The notes beneath the pieces are model-generated. The model was not told the origin of the DNA. It saw nothing but the letters and a program-made list of their open reading frames with translations, and did not search any database. DNA of 64,000 bases, from assembly GCA_947311845.1 (NCBI GenBank), contig CAMZMU010000111.1:21474261-21538260 (forward strand), read 5' to 3'. The translations under genes were made by a program, and so were the position numbers. Below, in pieces: positions 20,905 through 31,800 of this stretch. The stretch's first letter is position 1. Each line of letters starts with the position of its first letter. This DNA is from Poa pratensis. Lineage: Eukaryota > Streptophyta > Magnoliopsida > Poales > Poaceae.

Positions 20905-22359
20905 TGTCGGGGATGTAACCCCGGGTACCTCAAAGTTGTTGGTGCTGTTGTATTAATAAAAGAGAATGAACCAATAAAAGATAGAGGAAAGGGCAGGAAA
21001 AGACAATCTGGGCCGACACTGCATTTAACTCGGTTAAACGGAGGTACCAAATCTCGGATTGGGCAGAGATATGGTTATCCCGGAATAAGGCCGACATTCT
21101 CTTATCTCGGATTGACCGAGACCACGTTGCTTCGGCAGGCCGAATCTCCTCCTCTGCCCCGGACGGGCCAGCAGCTGCCTTACCTCGGCTGGACCTCGCG
21201 TATCGATGCACTGTCGCTTATCTCGGTCTGGGCCAGGATCCAGTGCAGGCCGAGCCTCCCTCAGTCTCAGCTGGACCGAGACGTTCTCCTCGGGTTGGGC
21301 CAAGACGGGATCGAACCTGCATGCCTACACTCGCCACCTCGGGCAGGCCTCGCTACCAGCCTCGGGCGGGCAGTCGCTGGACCGGCACGTGGTCAACTCG
21401 GCCGAGCCAGGGTCTCCTCAGATCAGCCCGACACATCCACTGCTTGGTTGGGTCAAGGCCGGGACTTCTTCAGCTCAGCTCGGTTGGGCCAAGGACGGGG
21501 TTTCCTTTCTTCAATCCGGCTGGGCCAAGTCGCGACACCTCGGCTGGACCGAGTGTTGCTTACCTCGGTTGGCCAAGTCGCCACAGTCTCGGCTGCAACC
21601 GAGTTCGTCACCTCGGCTGGCCTCTCCAGTCTCAGATTGGGCCGAGGCCTTCCTACCCGACATCGCCACACTCTACCGACGTCTCCATCAATCGTCACCG
21701 GAGGTTTCATCGACCGGCACCCAGGTTAGACCGACGTGTCACCCCGGCTGCTACCGCTACTTCAACCGGGACATCCCCATCCGAGTCATCCTAGCAGCAA
21801 CCTCGTCTAGTACAAGATGCTCCTGCCACCTCCCGGAGATGCCGGAGACAGAAGCTAGAAGACAAAGGAAAGGACGGACGGGACGTACCAGCCCATCCCC
21901 ATGACGCTGCTGCAGTGCGGATAAGACCCCAGTAGTCAAATCAGCATGACAAGACCCCAGTAGTCAAATCAGTATGACAAGACCCCAGTAGTCACATCAG
22001 CTATATAAAGGGCACCAGGGGAAGAGGCAAAGATACGCCGCGCGGGTGCGCGCAGAGGCCCGTGGGCTCTTTTCTCCCGTAGCCCTCTTATTCTTCCTTG
22101 AGTCATTCTCCATGGATGAGACATACAGCTCGAGGAGCATTTGTACCCACCGCATATGAGAAGAGAATACACCAAGTAGGATAGATGCTGCAGTAGGGGT
22201 TTTACCTCCTCACGAGGGCCCCGAAGCAGGGTAGATCTTTGTGTTTGCAGTGTTCTTCGTGTGCGATTCCATCGCGCAATCCCTCCCCGAATCCTCAAGC
22301 ATCCGTTCAGCCCCAGACTAAGCCATCCCCATGGCATCTGCGTGATTCCCACCACGACA
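20905..22359 (+). repeat. 3' LTR of the nested retrotransposon
   Basis: 1455 bp, with CTATATAAAGGGCACC near 22001 as a normal-looking TATA box. The end CCACGACA is followed at once by the AGCAG target duplication. Confidence 0.93.
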
Positions 22360-22433
22360 AGCAGGCGCCGCAGGAACAGGAAGTACCTGCGCACCTCTGG
22401 ACTAAGCCGACCCTTATCGTCCTCGACGACTAG

Positions 22434-23517
22434 GCGCGGCGCCGGCGACGACGACCCCTCCGATCCCCCCAAAAATGTAATGGCCCTTATGGCCACCCCC
22501 AAAATGTAATGGCCCTAATGGCCTCCCCTAAGTATAATGAAATGGCCCTTAGGCCCTAAAAATGTGTCCTTTGCATTGCATGCCAACTCCGACGCCGGCC
22601 CCGCGGTTAGGGTTAGGGTCCGCCGCCGCCGCGCACTAGATCTGAGAGGGGGGCGAGCTCACCTTGGGTCGGGGGCGACGATCTTGCTCGGGGACGACGA
22701 TCTTTGCTCGGGCTCGGGGACAATCTTGCTCGGCCGGGGCTCGGGGACGATCTTTGCTCGCGGCTCGGGGAAGATCTTTCCTCGGGGCAACGGCCGCCGG
22801 AGCCGGAGCAGGACGGCCGGGCCGGAGAAGAAGAGGGCGGCGACGGCCGGGGCGGCGGCGGCGCGGACGAAATCCGGCAGCCTGGCGGCGCAGGGGGCGG
22901 CGTCGTCTGGAGCCCGGAGGCGGAGCGTCGATTTGCTGGACTTGGGCAAATTTTCGGCCCGAGCCACTCAAATTAGCGCCAAAAAGGCCTCTAGTACCGG
23001 GCCGTGGCTCCACCCGGTACTAGGTCTCTAGTACCGGGCCGTGTTACCACCCGGTACTAGAGGTCCCTCAGGGCCGCGAAAATTTGCGCGCCAAGCCCAG
23101 TGGACCTGTAGTACCGGGTGGTCGCACGGCCCGGTACTAGAGGTTGATTTTTTAATTTTCTGGTTTCTTACTTTTTTTATATCTTTTGATTTACTTGTCT
23201 AAATTAAGTAAAAATTGCTTTCATTTTCCTGTTTTCTGTTTTGGTTTAAAATGAAGTATCACATGCGCTTGGTTTTAAATTAAGTACTACATACGCTTAA
23301 TTTAAAATCAATTCAAAAATTTATAAATCAAGTACTACATGCGCAGTGGATCATTTCACATCACAAAGTTTGATGCTACATCAAAAATTTATAAATTAAG
23401 TACTACATTCCGCCACCGCCATACGCTTGATTTCATTGACATGTCTGTCTTGTCCTCCATACTATAAATTATATAAAAGTTTAATAAATTATTACACATC
23501 ATGAACAACATCCCTAT
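22434..23517 (-). other. Accessory-ORF 3' region, TNP1 leader exon and internal hairpins (element B)
   Basis: 22434-22620 holds ATGGCCCTTATGGCC-type repeats after the accessory ORF. 22663 to about 22980 is a GC-rich segment that, on the - strand, ends in a CCAAG/GTGAGC donor and matches in place and composition the TNP1 leader exons of A and C. 22990-23145 carries three CTAGTACCGGGC...CCCGGTACTAG hairpins like the subterminal arrays. 23150-23517 is AT-rich with AAATTAAGTACTACAT repeats and no gene. Confidence 0.6.
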
Positions 23518-26500
23518 TTAGTCTTCGCTTTTTCTTTTTGTGAGACCCTTTCTTCTGATCGCTCCGTAACCATGGACAAGGGTCTGCATATAACTTGAGC
23601 TTGGGTCAGTGGTCACTTTGAAGGGCGGAATTTCATGAAACTTGTCGTAATCTTCTGACATGTCTGTCTTGTCCTCCACTCCCACGATGGTTCTTTTCCC
23701 TGAAAGAACTATGTGGCGCTTTGGCTCATCGGCTGATGTATTCACTTCCTTATCTTTTCTTTTTTTTGGCTTGGTAGACATGTCCTTCACATAGAAAACC
23801 TGAGCCACATCCTTGGCTAGAACGAATGGTTCGTTGTCGTACGCAACATTCGTGAGATCCACTGTAGTCATTCCGTACAATGGGTCTTCCTTTACCCCGC
23901 CGCCTCTCAGGTTGAACCATTTGCACCAGAACAAAGGGACCTTCAAAGAAGGTCCATAGTCAAGTTCCCATATCTGCTCTATGCAACCATAATATGTGAC
24001 CGTGGCCTCATTCGTGCTCTTATCATCAAAGCGGACACCACTATTTTGGTTGGTGCTCTTTTTATCTTGGGCGTTCGTGTAAAATGTATTCCCGTTTATC
24101 TCATACCCTTGGAAAGTCCAAATAGTCGAAGATGGCCCCTTAGACAACAAGAACAGCTCATCTGAGACTGTGTTGTTGTTGTTCAGATGCGTTTCCAACC
24201 AACCGCCAAAATTCTCCATGTGTTCCTTTGCAATGGCGGAGTCATCCATCCCCGGGTTGTTAGAGCGTACAATATCCTTGTGCATCTGGATATACGGAGC
24301 CACCAAAGTGGAATTATGCAGAACTGTGTAGTGTGCTTTTGTGAAAGAATACCCGTCCCTGCATATGTATGATTTCTTTCCTAGAGTGCCTTTCCACTTA
24401 GTCTCCCCTCATGTCGCGATTCAGGAAGACCAATCGACTTAATGCCGGGAATAAAGTCAACACAAAACTCAATGACCTCCTCTGTTCCATACCCTTTGGA
24501 GATGCTTCCTTCTGGCCTAGCACGGTTATGAACATACTTCTTCAACACTCCCATGAACCTCTCAAAGGGGAACATATTGTGTAGAAATACAGGACCCAGA
24601 ATGTGAATCTCGTCGACCAGGTGTACTAGGAGATGTGTCATAATAGTGAAGAAGGATGGTGGGAACACCAACTCAAAACTAACGAGACATTGAGCCACAT
24701 CCTTCTGTAACCTTAATAGAGTGGTTGGGCTGATTGACTTCTGCGAAATTGCATTGAGGAACGCACATAGCTGAACAATGGATACTCGAACATTTTCCGG
24801 TAGAAGCCCCCGCAATGCAACCGGAAGCAGTTGAGTCATCAGCACGTGGCAGTCATGAGACTTTAGGTTCTGGAACTTTTTCTCTGCCATATTTATTATT
24901 CCCTTTATATTCGACGAGAAGCCAGACGGGACCTTCATACTGCTCAGGACTTCAAAAAATATCTCCTTCTCTTCTTTGGTAAGAACGTAGCTAGCAGGAC
25001 GTAGACGTCCTTTATCCGTCCTCATTGGATGCAGGTTCTTTGGGTCTTTCAAAAGTTGCTGGTCCTCTCGTGCTTCCGGAGTATCTTTTGCCTTCCCATA
25101 CACGCCCAAGAAGCCTAGCAGGTTCACGCAAACATTCTTCGTCACGTGCATCACGTCGATTGCAGAGCGGACCTTTAGGATTTTCCAATAGGGTAGTTCC
25201 CAAAATATAGACTTCTTCTTCCACAGGGGAACGTGGTTGTTAGCGTCCTTCGGAACAGACTGTCCGCCAGGACCCTTTCCAAAGATTACATCTAAATCCT
25301 TGACCGCATCATATATATCTTCACCACTTTGGAGGGGTGGCTTCGGCCGGCGATCTCCTCACCTTTGAAATGCTGCTGCTTGCTTTTCTTTCTTAGGGGA
25401 TGCTGAGTTGTAAGAAATCGACGATGACCCGGGTACACATTCTTGTTACCTACATATATACTTTCAGTGCTATCTAAACAGTGTGTGCATGCATTGTATC
25501 CCTTGTTCGACTGTCCTGAAATGTTACTAAGAGCAGGCCAATCATTGATGGTTACAAACAACAACCCTCGTAGGTTAAATTCCGCTTGTTTGTACTCATC
25601 CCACACAGGTACCCCTTCATCACGCCACAACTGTAAAAGTTCATCAACTAATGGCCTCAGGTAGACATCAATGTTGTTACCGGGTTGCTTCGGGCCTTGG
25701 ATGAGCACTGGCATCATAATGAACTTCCGCTTCATGCACAACCAAGGAGGAAGGTTATAGATACATAGAGTCACAGGCCAGGTGCTATGACTGCTGCTCT
25801 GCTCCCCAAAAGGATTAAAGCCATCCGTGCTAAGACCAAACCTTAAGTTCCTTGGGTCACGTGCAAATTCCTTGTACTCTGTATCGATTTTTCTCCACTG
25901 CGACCCATCAGCCGGGTGTCTCAACATCTCGTCGCTCTTGCGGTCTTCTTTGTGCCATCGCAACAACTTGGCATGCTCTTTGTTTCTGAACAAACGTTTC
26001 AACCGTGGTATTATAGGAGCGTACCACATCACCTTGGCAGGAACCTTCTTCCTGGCGGGCAGGCCCTCAACATCGCCAGGGTCATCTGCTCTGATCTTAT
26101 ACCGCAATGCACCGCATACCGGGCATTCATTCAAATTCTCATACTTCTCACCGCGGTAGAGGATGCAGTCATTAATGCATGCATGTATCTTCTGCACATC
26201 TAATCCTAGAGGGCAGATAATCTTCTTTGCTTCATACGCACTCTCGGGCAATTCGTTACCAGCCGGCAGCTTGTCCTTCACTATTTTCAGTAAACTCCCA
26301 AATCCCTTGTCAGATAAACCATTCGCTGCCTTCCATTGCAATAATTCCAGTGTGGTACCGAGCTTTGTGTTGCCATCTTCGCAAGTTGGGTACAACTTTG
26401 TTTTGTGATCCTCTAACATGCGCTCCAACTTCAACTTCTCAAGTGTAGTTTCTGCTAGGGTATGTGCATCAACGATGACCCCACGTAAATCATCATGTAT

Positions 26501-26846
26501 GATGGGATCATCTGGTACCTCTTCATCATCAGCTTCCCCTGTTGGGTTACCAACGTATTCAGGGTACATGTAGTTGTCATCGTTCTCTTCTTCTTCGTTG
26601 TCTTCCATCATAACCCCTTTTTCTCCGTGCTTGGTCCAACAATTATAGCCGGGCATGAAACCAGAAGTTATCAGGTGGAGGTGAATTCTGTCTGTGTTAG
26701 GGTAATCCTTCTCATTCCGACATTTCTGCATGGACAACACATAAAACCATTCGGCCCCTTGTTATCCTTAGCCACATTGAGAAAAGATTGCACGCCATCC
26801 ATGTACTCTTTAGAGCGTCGGTCAGCGTACATCCATGGATGACTCA
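23518..26846 (-). pseudogene. TNP2-type CACTA transposase, element B, frameshifted
   Basis: Start ATG 26846 (MSHPWMYADRR) follows TTTGCAG, and the stop is at 23518-23520. The order of blocks matches the element A protein: CCPCRNVG-type N terminus, GYNCWTKHGEKGV, the MWYAPIIPRLKRLF core, CTHCLDST, IDVMHVTKNVC, SHDCHVLMTQLLPVALRG and YYGCIEQIWELDYG. Frameshifts break it near 26730, near 25300-25340 and near 24385. It cannot make a full transposase as it stands. Confidence 0.9.
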
Positions 26847-27040
26847 TCTGCAAATCACCGCTAAAACCCATTACGATAAACCAACATAATAGGAAACACC
26901 ATATTCATTAATACAAGTTCATCACATTAAAACCAAAGTAGTAGTGACCAAATGTAATACATAGTTCTCATAAAACATAAATTAATTGAAACTAGCTAGA
27001 ATACAACTATCAAAAAGAATCAGAATCGCAACTAAGGTAA

Positions 27041-27640
27041 CTATTGAACCAACAGCATAATGATACCAAGCCTCTTGACTAATGACATATTTTCTAATTT
27101 TTAAGCTTCAAGCGCATTGCATCCATCTTCATCTCGTAGCGACGACGTCGGTAAGCTCGACCCCGTGAGCATCAACGATGTCGGCAATCTTCAAGTCCAA
27201 TACCATCTTCTCTTCTAGGCATTGGAGACGAAGATCTTCACTTATCTTCAATTTTGCTTTCAAATCGTTTTTCTTTTTTAAAAACTCGACAATAGGGTCG
27301 GCTGGAATTTCCGGTTCAACTACCTCCTAAATAAAAATATATCTATGTCAATTTGGTCGGCATGATTGTTATAAACACGAAACAAAATAAATAGTGAAAA
27401 AATATACCACATCCGAATCATAGACCGGACGAGGGCCGACGGGGACGGATATCAAAACCATGACACTATACATATAAAAAACATAAGAAAATTATACAAG
27501 AAAAATAATTATGCATTCAAATCATACAAGTAATTTTTTAAAATAAAAGATAAAAAAGAGGCTCACCGAGGTGGTGCCGGTCACGGGACGGCGGGGGCTA
27601 TCGACGGCGGTGAGGACCGAGACGACACTAAAATCCACAA
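27041..27640 (-). pseudogene. Small coiled-coil CACTA gene upstream of TNP2, element B
   Basis: Three short exons are visible on the - strand: one ending ACCACCTCG/GTGAGC (about 27570), one starting after TATGTATAG with MVLISVPVGPRPVYDSDV, and one starting after TTTATTTAG with EVVEPEIPADPIVEF. The last continues into a charged helix-like stretch (KAKLKISEDLRLQCLEEKMV) and ends LGIIMLLVQ at 27041-27043. A 5-base deletion near 27133 shifts the frame. The same exon set is present upstream of TNP2 in element C, so it is a conserved third CACTA gene of unknown function. 27650-27930 holds its likely leader exon (LPRCLMKCLS), also shared with C. Confidence 0.5.
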
Positions 27641-27934
27641 ATAATAAATTAATTTGAGCTCAAAAACATAAAAAAATGAACTACTAGCTTAGGCATTTCA
27701 TCAAACACCTAGGTAGCACTACAAAAATGAAATGAGCTAAACTTGTATGGAAATGGCTAAAATTCGGCCGCCGGGTGAAAGGATCAAGTGTTGCTAACCC
27801 TTGGAGAGATGGGTGCCGTCTATCTTGACAAATCTTGGAAAAAAATGGGGCTACACTTGAGCTTGAGAGAGGAAACAATGGAGATGAGCTTGAGAGTTCA
27901 AAAATGGTGGCTGGCCCGGGGTGGGAGATGATAT

Positions 27935-28192
27935 AGCGGGACCTCTAGTCCCGGGTTGTACCACGGCCCGGGACGAAAGGTCCACCCTCCAGTCTCCGCC
28001 CTGCCGCTGACTGCCTCGGTCCCGGGTGGTATCACGGCCCGGAACTAGAGGTGCCCTACGACCCGGGACCAGACCTGCGCAGCGTCAGAGCAGCCGGCCC
28101 GGTACTAGTTCCCTCCTCTAGTACCGGGTTGTACCACACCCGGGAATAGAGCCCAACACCCCTCTCCACCAAAGGTCCGGTTTCCACTAGTG
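27935..28192. repeat. Subterminal repeat array, right end of element B
   Basis: Repeated CTAGTCCCGGGTTGTACCAC, GGCCCGGGAC, CTAGTACCGGGTTG and CCCGGTACTAG motifs in both orientations, closing with the GTTTCCACTAGTG terminus. Confidence 0.8.
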
Positions 28193-28329
28193 GAGGGGGA
28201 CAGATGGCGCTTTCTGTTGCCACGACAGCAAGTTATCGGTCATATTCTCTATGACTCCAACATCATGATTGCTTAAATGGTGAGCACTAAATGTTGACAT
28301 GGATATATAGTGACGTTGTCACAAATTTA
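28193..28329. other. 137-bp segment between element B and the duplicated DUF247 half
   Basis: This sequence is not seen elsewhere in the window and holds no gene. It separates the right terminus of element B from the abrupt start of homology at 28330, and is best read as filler or older flank at a rearrangement junction. Confidence 0.6.
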
Positions 28330-28909
28330 CATGGCGGGAAAAGAAGAGAAAGCCGACGTCACATCATTTTCAGTCAGTGCCATCGAGCTTGCCGAGATAG
28401 GCATCACCCTCACACTGAGCAAAACAACAGAGATCGCGCAAATGGGCATCCAGAATATGGGTGTCTCGTCCACCGAGCTCCGCCTTGCGCCGCTATGCCT
28501 GACCTACAAACGTGCAAGCTTCCTCGTCAATATGGCAGCATTCGAGTTCACCGCAAATCCTCAAGAAGAAGAATTTGCTGTCTCCAACTACCTGAGGCTC
28601 CTTGGCATGTTAGTGAACCGGGAGGAGGATGTGCAGGAGCTGCGATCGAAGAATCTCCTGCAAGGAGGAGGAGGACTCACCAACGACAAGGCGCTACGTT
28701 TCTTCACCAGCCTCCAGGACCTCGGCTACGGCGGCGGTTATTCCCGCACAATTGATGACATTGAGGCCTACAAGAAGAAGTACCGCAACTATGTCACGGT
28801 ACATGTGATTCGTTACAGATATACCAAGACCATTCTCCTGGTGCTCTCTGTCATTGCTTCAGTTTTCAGTATCTTGGGGGTGCTTATTTCAGCCATAGAA
28901 AAGAAATAG
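28330..28909 (+). pseudogene. DUF247 3' half, 5'-truncated duplicate
   Basis: Encodes the last 193 residues of the 9586-11172 protein with a handful of changes (for example TPSK to TLSK and DIGHGGG to DLGYGGG), including the C-terminal membrane segment and the stop. An in-frame ATG exists at 28331, and the open frame extends upstream to 28310. It lacks the N-terminal two thirds of the DUF247 domain and has no evident promoter, so a functional product is unlikely. Near-identity indicates a recent duplication. Homology continues to 29302. Confidence 0.9.
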
Positions 28910-31263
28910 CTGGCAGCTGCAATCAAATGCTTGATTGATGGTGATGTTATTTTCTAAGCTTTTAACCGTTGAGTCTCTGTTTGTAAAATTCCTTGTGGCC
29001 TAATTGAGTTATGGAAAAATAGAAACTACGATGTTGCGCAAGTACATACTGTTTGTTGGCCGTGCATGGAATGTGTATTATCAAGACGACAAGACATTTA
29101 TTCTCTCAGTCTACACACTACTACAATAAAGTTCAAATCCGTATCTACCGTTCAAATCCAGTTAGAACTTAGGACGCAACATAGGGTGTTTAAGACTCAG
29201 AACCTAAACTCCAGATCATACTTCCCATGGATAGTTCAAGACTCCAAGGCAACATTCCTGCCGGCAATATACAGGCACACACAGCACACAGCCTATTCTA
29301 TTATACAGTATCAACACCGACACAAAGAACATAAGAGTTACTACACTTCAGCTATGTTCTCCGCCTCAAAAAGTAAAAACAGCTTTCACAATCACTACGT
29401 TCCAGATCAAGCCCCTAAATCATTTCCCACTGTTTGGTTTCCTCTTATCCAGATAATTTAAATACCAACAGAAAGAGATAAAGTCTATTGCTTGCTAACT
29501 GAATAGTGAATGAATGAAAGCAAAAAAAAAAGAGATTTTTTAGACAATTCTGCGTTGCAGTTAGCCTCTAAATGTTGGCATAACCATACGAAAGGAACTA
29601 TAAATGAATGTGACCCTGAGCTTACCTTCACCTTGTAACCACGCCACATCAGTCTGGTAATTGCATCTGCTTTCACCTTCGAGCCTTTTATTTCCTGCGT
29701 GAAATAACTTAAGTTCCTCAATATGCATATGGGGCACAAGGCATGTACATTGAAGATGGTATATCTCTGTTGGGCTTTTTAAAGGCTCTACAATTTTATT
29801 TTATAATGGCTTTACTCTCAATGTGGAAGTACATATTTCTGATGTTGACGAAACAGTTAGCGTCCAAGGCATCTTCTTATGTTTGCCCTGTAAGACCGGT
29901 AACTAGAAATAACTCCCCCCCCCCCTAACTAACTAGATCTGTTTGCGCAACTTGTGACCAGAAGACCCTTTATAGTCTATATAAACTGACCATGAAAACA
30001 ACACGTAATATGACCATAGCTAGCTGTCCAGCTAACCATACGGCGTTGTTTTCATAGGAATCCAACAGTCCACCCATGCATGTGTCTTGTAAAAAGATAC
30101 TATCTATCTATCTATCAATGGCGGCAAGTGGTGCCTTGATAAATTCTCTAGCTGAGACTATCCATCAAACAAGCAGTCGCCGATCCAGCCATGCCGGGGC
30201 AGGAAATTCGTCATACACACCTTAGTCTTTGAGGCGTTCGTTCTCGTCTCATTGACGTCCTTGTTATGCTTGTCTTTGTGAAAATCCATGGTCTTGCAGA
30301 CAGGAGGTTCTGGTTTTGTATGGACCTGCAAAAGGAGCATGAACGACAACACTTGTGGACACCCTGCGAAAAGGAAAAGTTGACCCTTTGAGTGGTGGTG
30401 AACAAATTCCTTGGTAGAGGAATGGGTCGGTGATGTCGCTGTCGCCGTGGTCGTCCGTGGTGGGCCTGTTGACGTTCTGAGGCGGAGCAGCGACAAGGAG
30501 CAGATGGGCAACAAAAACTCACAAAAGTGTTGGCTGGATTGTGTTGTCCAGCTTTGTAGCAACACAAGCAAAGAGGACCGAATTGGTCAATAGCGTAGAG
30601 TTGCTGAAACTCAGGAACTAAACCGCTGGGAACCGGTGCAAGAGCTCTGAAGTTGACAACAACACCATAAAAGAAACTTCAAGTTCAAAAGAGTATCAAC
30701 GGACAGGCCCAAATCCCTTAACAAGATGAATCCCTGAAATATTTATCAGTTAGACATGGCCAGAGAAAAGGGAATTCAATGAAGATCAACTGCAAGCACA
30801 CACCCATAGCAAGAAGAGAGCAGAGTATGCTCATCACTTTGAATGATTGAACAAACATGGTCAGCGTTCATCAGCTTCTATATTGGTATCTGATCGAGTT
30901 CGGCAGTTTATTCTATCACATACATAGTACTACAAAGAATGAGACGAATTATTATTAACACCTACATGTCACAGTTCCCAGGCCGGTACCGTCACCATGC
31001 TGTCCAGGAAGGCAGCTCGATTACTGTCGCTGCCAGCAGCAGCGATGCATTGGCAAACCGTGAGCATCTTGGTGGTCTGCATTGCAACAGATTACACCTA
31101 GGCAGGCTAGTAAACCCGAAGAATCCACACGGCTGATCATACGGTTAACTTGAAGAGGAGCCTTGCTTGCACCATGACGGCCAGGACAGGTAAATGTTTG
31201 CAGGGGAAACATGTTCCTGTTCTGTCCAGTAAGTAGGAATACGGCCGCAGAGATCCGCCGTCA
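28910..31263. other. DUF247-copy 3' flank and OCTOPUS-like gene 3' flank
   Basis: 28910-29302 repeats the DUF247 3' UTR region (AATAAA at 29125). From 29303 the sequence continues as the undisturbed downstream flank. 29303-30900 has no feature I can support: a C-run at about 29916-29925, (CTAT)n at about 30102-30117, and short reverse-strand frames at 30158-30571 without family resemblance. 30900-31263 would be the 3' UTR of the - strand OCTOPUS-like gene. Confidence 0.5.
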
Positions 31264-31350
31264 TCATTGTTGCTGTCGATGTCTTGTACGGGCGGCGAAG
31301 AGGTTGAGGCGCCTCCCCTGGCCCTTGCCCCTGCTGCTGCTTCTGGGGTG

Positions 31351-31545
31351 CACTAGTAGAGAACAGGGCATCAGTACCGGTCTTACACAACCGGTACTAA
31401 AAGGTCGGGACTAAAGGGGTAACCCTTTAGTACCGGTTGTATATACAACCGGTGATAAAGGCCCTCCACGTGGGCGAACCTGGGCGCGCGCAGCTGAGAA
31501 CCTTTAGTACCGGTTGGTAATACCAACCGGTACTAAAGGTTCCTG
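31351..31545. repeat. Subterminal repeat array, left end of element C
   Basis: TTTAGTACCGGTTG and CAACCGGTACTAAAGG motifs in inverted pairs, including the hairpin TTTAGTACCGGTTGGT/ACCAACCGGTACTAAA. 31546-31800 is T-rich with TATAAAGTACTCATTACA repeats (about 31680-31760) and no gene. Confidence 0.85.
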
Positions 31546-31800
31546 CTATTTTTGCCCTTCCGGTTATTTTTTCAGGGGGGTTTAGAGTTTCGGTTTTTTT
31601 CTTTTCGCTTATTTTTCGGTGGTTTAGGGTTTCTGTTTTTTTCCTATTCGCTCATTTTTTCAGGGTTTCGGAGGAGATCATGTATAAAGTACTCACTACA
31701 AATATAAAGTACTCATTACACATATAAAGTACTCGTTACATATAAAGTACTCATAATTACAATGGAGATCATTGCTAGCTAGTACATGCATTGAGGGAGT

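Larger units (their letters stand above)
17423..22359 (+). mobile_element. Non-autonomous LTR retrotransposon nested in element B
   Basis: LTR 17423-18925 and LTR 20905-22359 both start TGTCGGGGATG and end CCACGACA. The 5-bp target duplication AGCAG is present at 17418-17422 and 22360-22364. A primer-binding-site-like TTGGCGCCCACCGTGGGGC follows the first LTR (18927-18945), and CTCGGGGACTAA precedes the second. The internal 1.98 kb has no gag or pol frame, only tandem repeats, so the element would have needed a partner for movement. The LTRs differ at roughly 25-30 places by eye plus one block substitution around the TATA box. Confidence 0.95.
16540..22433 (+). pseudogene. CACTA accessory ORF (UIM-like, GWxL...PVP), split by an LTR retrotransposon
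   Basis: The open region runs 16540-17422 and resumes at 22365-22433 after removal of the retrotransposon and one AGCAG duplication. The frame then continues through a Gln-rich stretch to TAG 22431-22433 (PTLIVLDD end). ATG 16540 gives MSRWFGKSRSTRPVSPP. A frameshift before about 16605 leads into a poly-proline tract, then WHWDNAATLEWSDVHLPEGW and the RIPVPAV motif. A second shift near 17040 leads into DDEDPDMQAAYEAS, a close fit to the ubiquitin-interacting motif pattern (acidic, hydrophobic, x2, Ala, x3, Ser), then RWEAVLAQVQANAA and proline-rich repeats. It is antisense to the element's transposase genes. Function is unknown; I infer a modifier-binding accessory protein, now dead. Confidence 0.65.
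11568..28192 (-). mobile_element. CACTA transposon B, 16.6 kb, with nested retrotransposon
   Basis: Terminal inverted repeats CACTAGTGGAAAC (11568-11580) and GTTTCCACTAGTG (28180-28192) are perfect over 13 bp. Genes read on the - strand from the right end: small coiled-coil gene, TNP2, then TNP1/Ulp1-like. An accessory ORF lies antisense between the last two. The three flanking bases do not match (TTT left, GAG right), so no target duplication is preserved, which fits a rearranged right border. All coding genes carry frameshifts. Subterminal arrays of CTAGTACCGGG and CCCGGGACTAG motifs occupy 11580-11770 and about 27935-28180. Confidence 0.92.

Noticed and set aside
11565..28195. A target duplication for element B
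   Set aside because: Left flank TTT and right flank GAG differ. The apparent T-run at the left border is not matched on the right.
30158..30571. Two overlapping reverse-strand frames of 118-137 codons
   Set aside because: No recognisable domain, no promoter and no duplicate in the window. Treated as chance.
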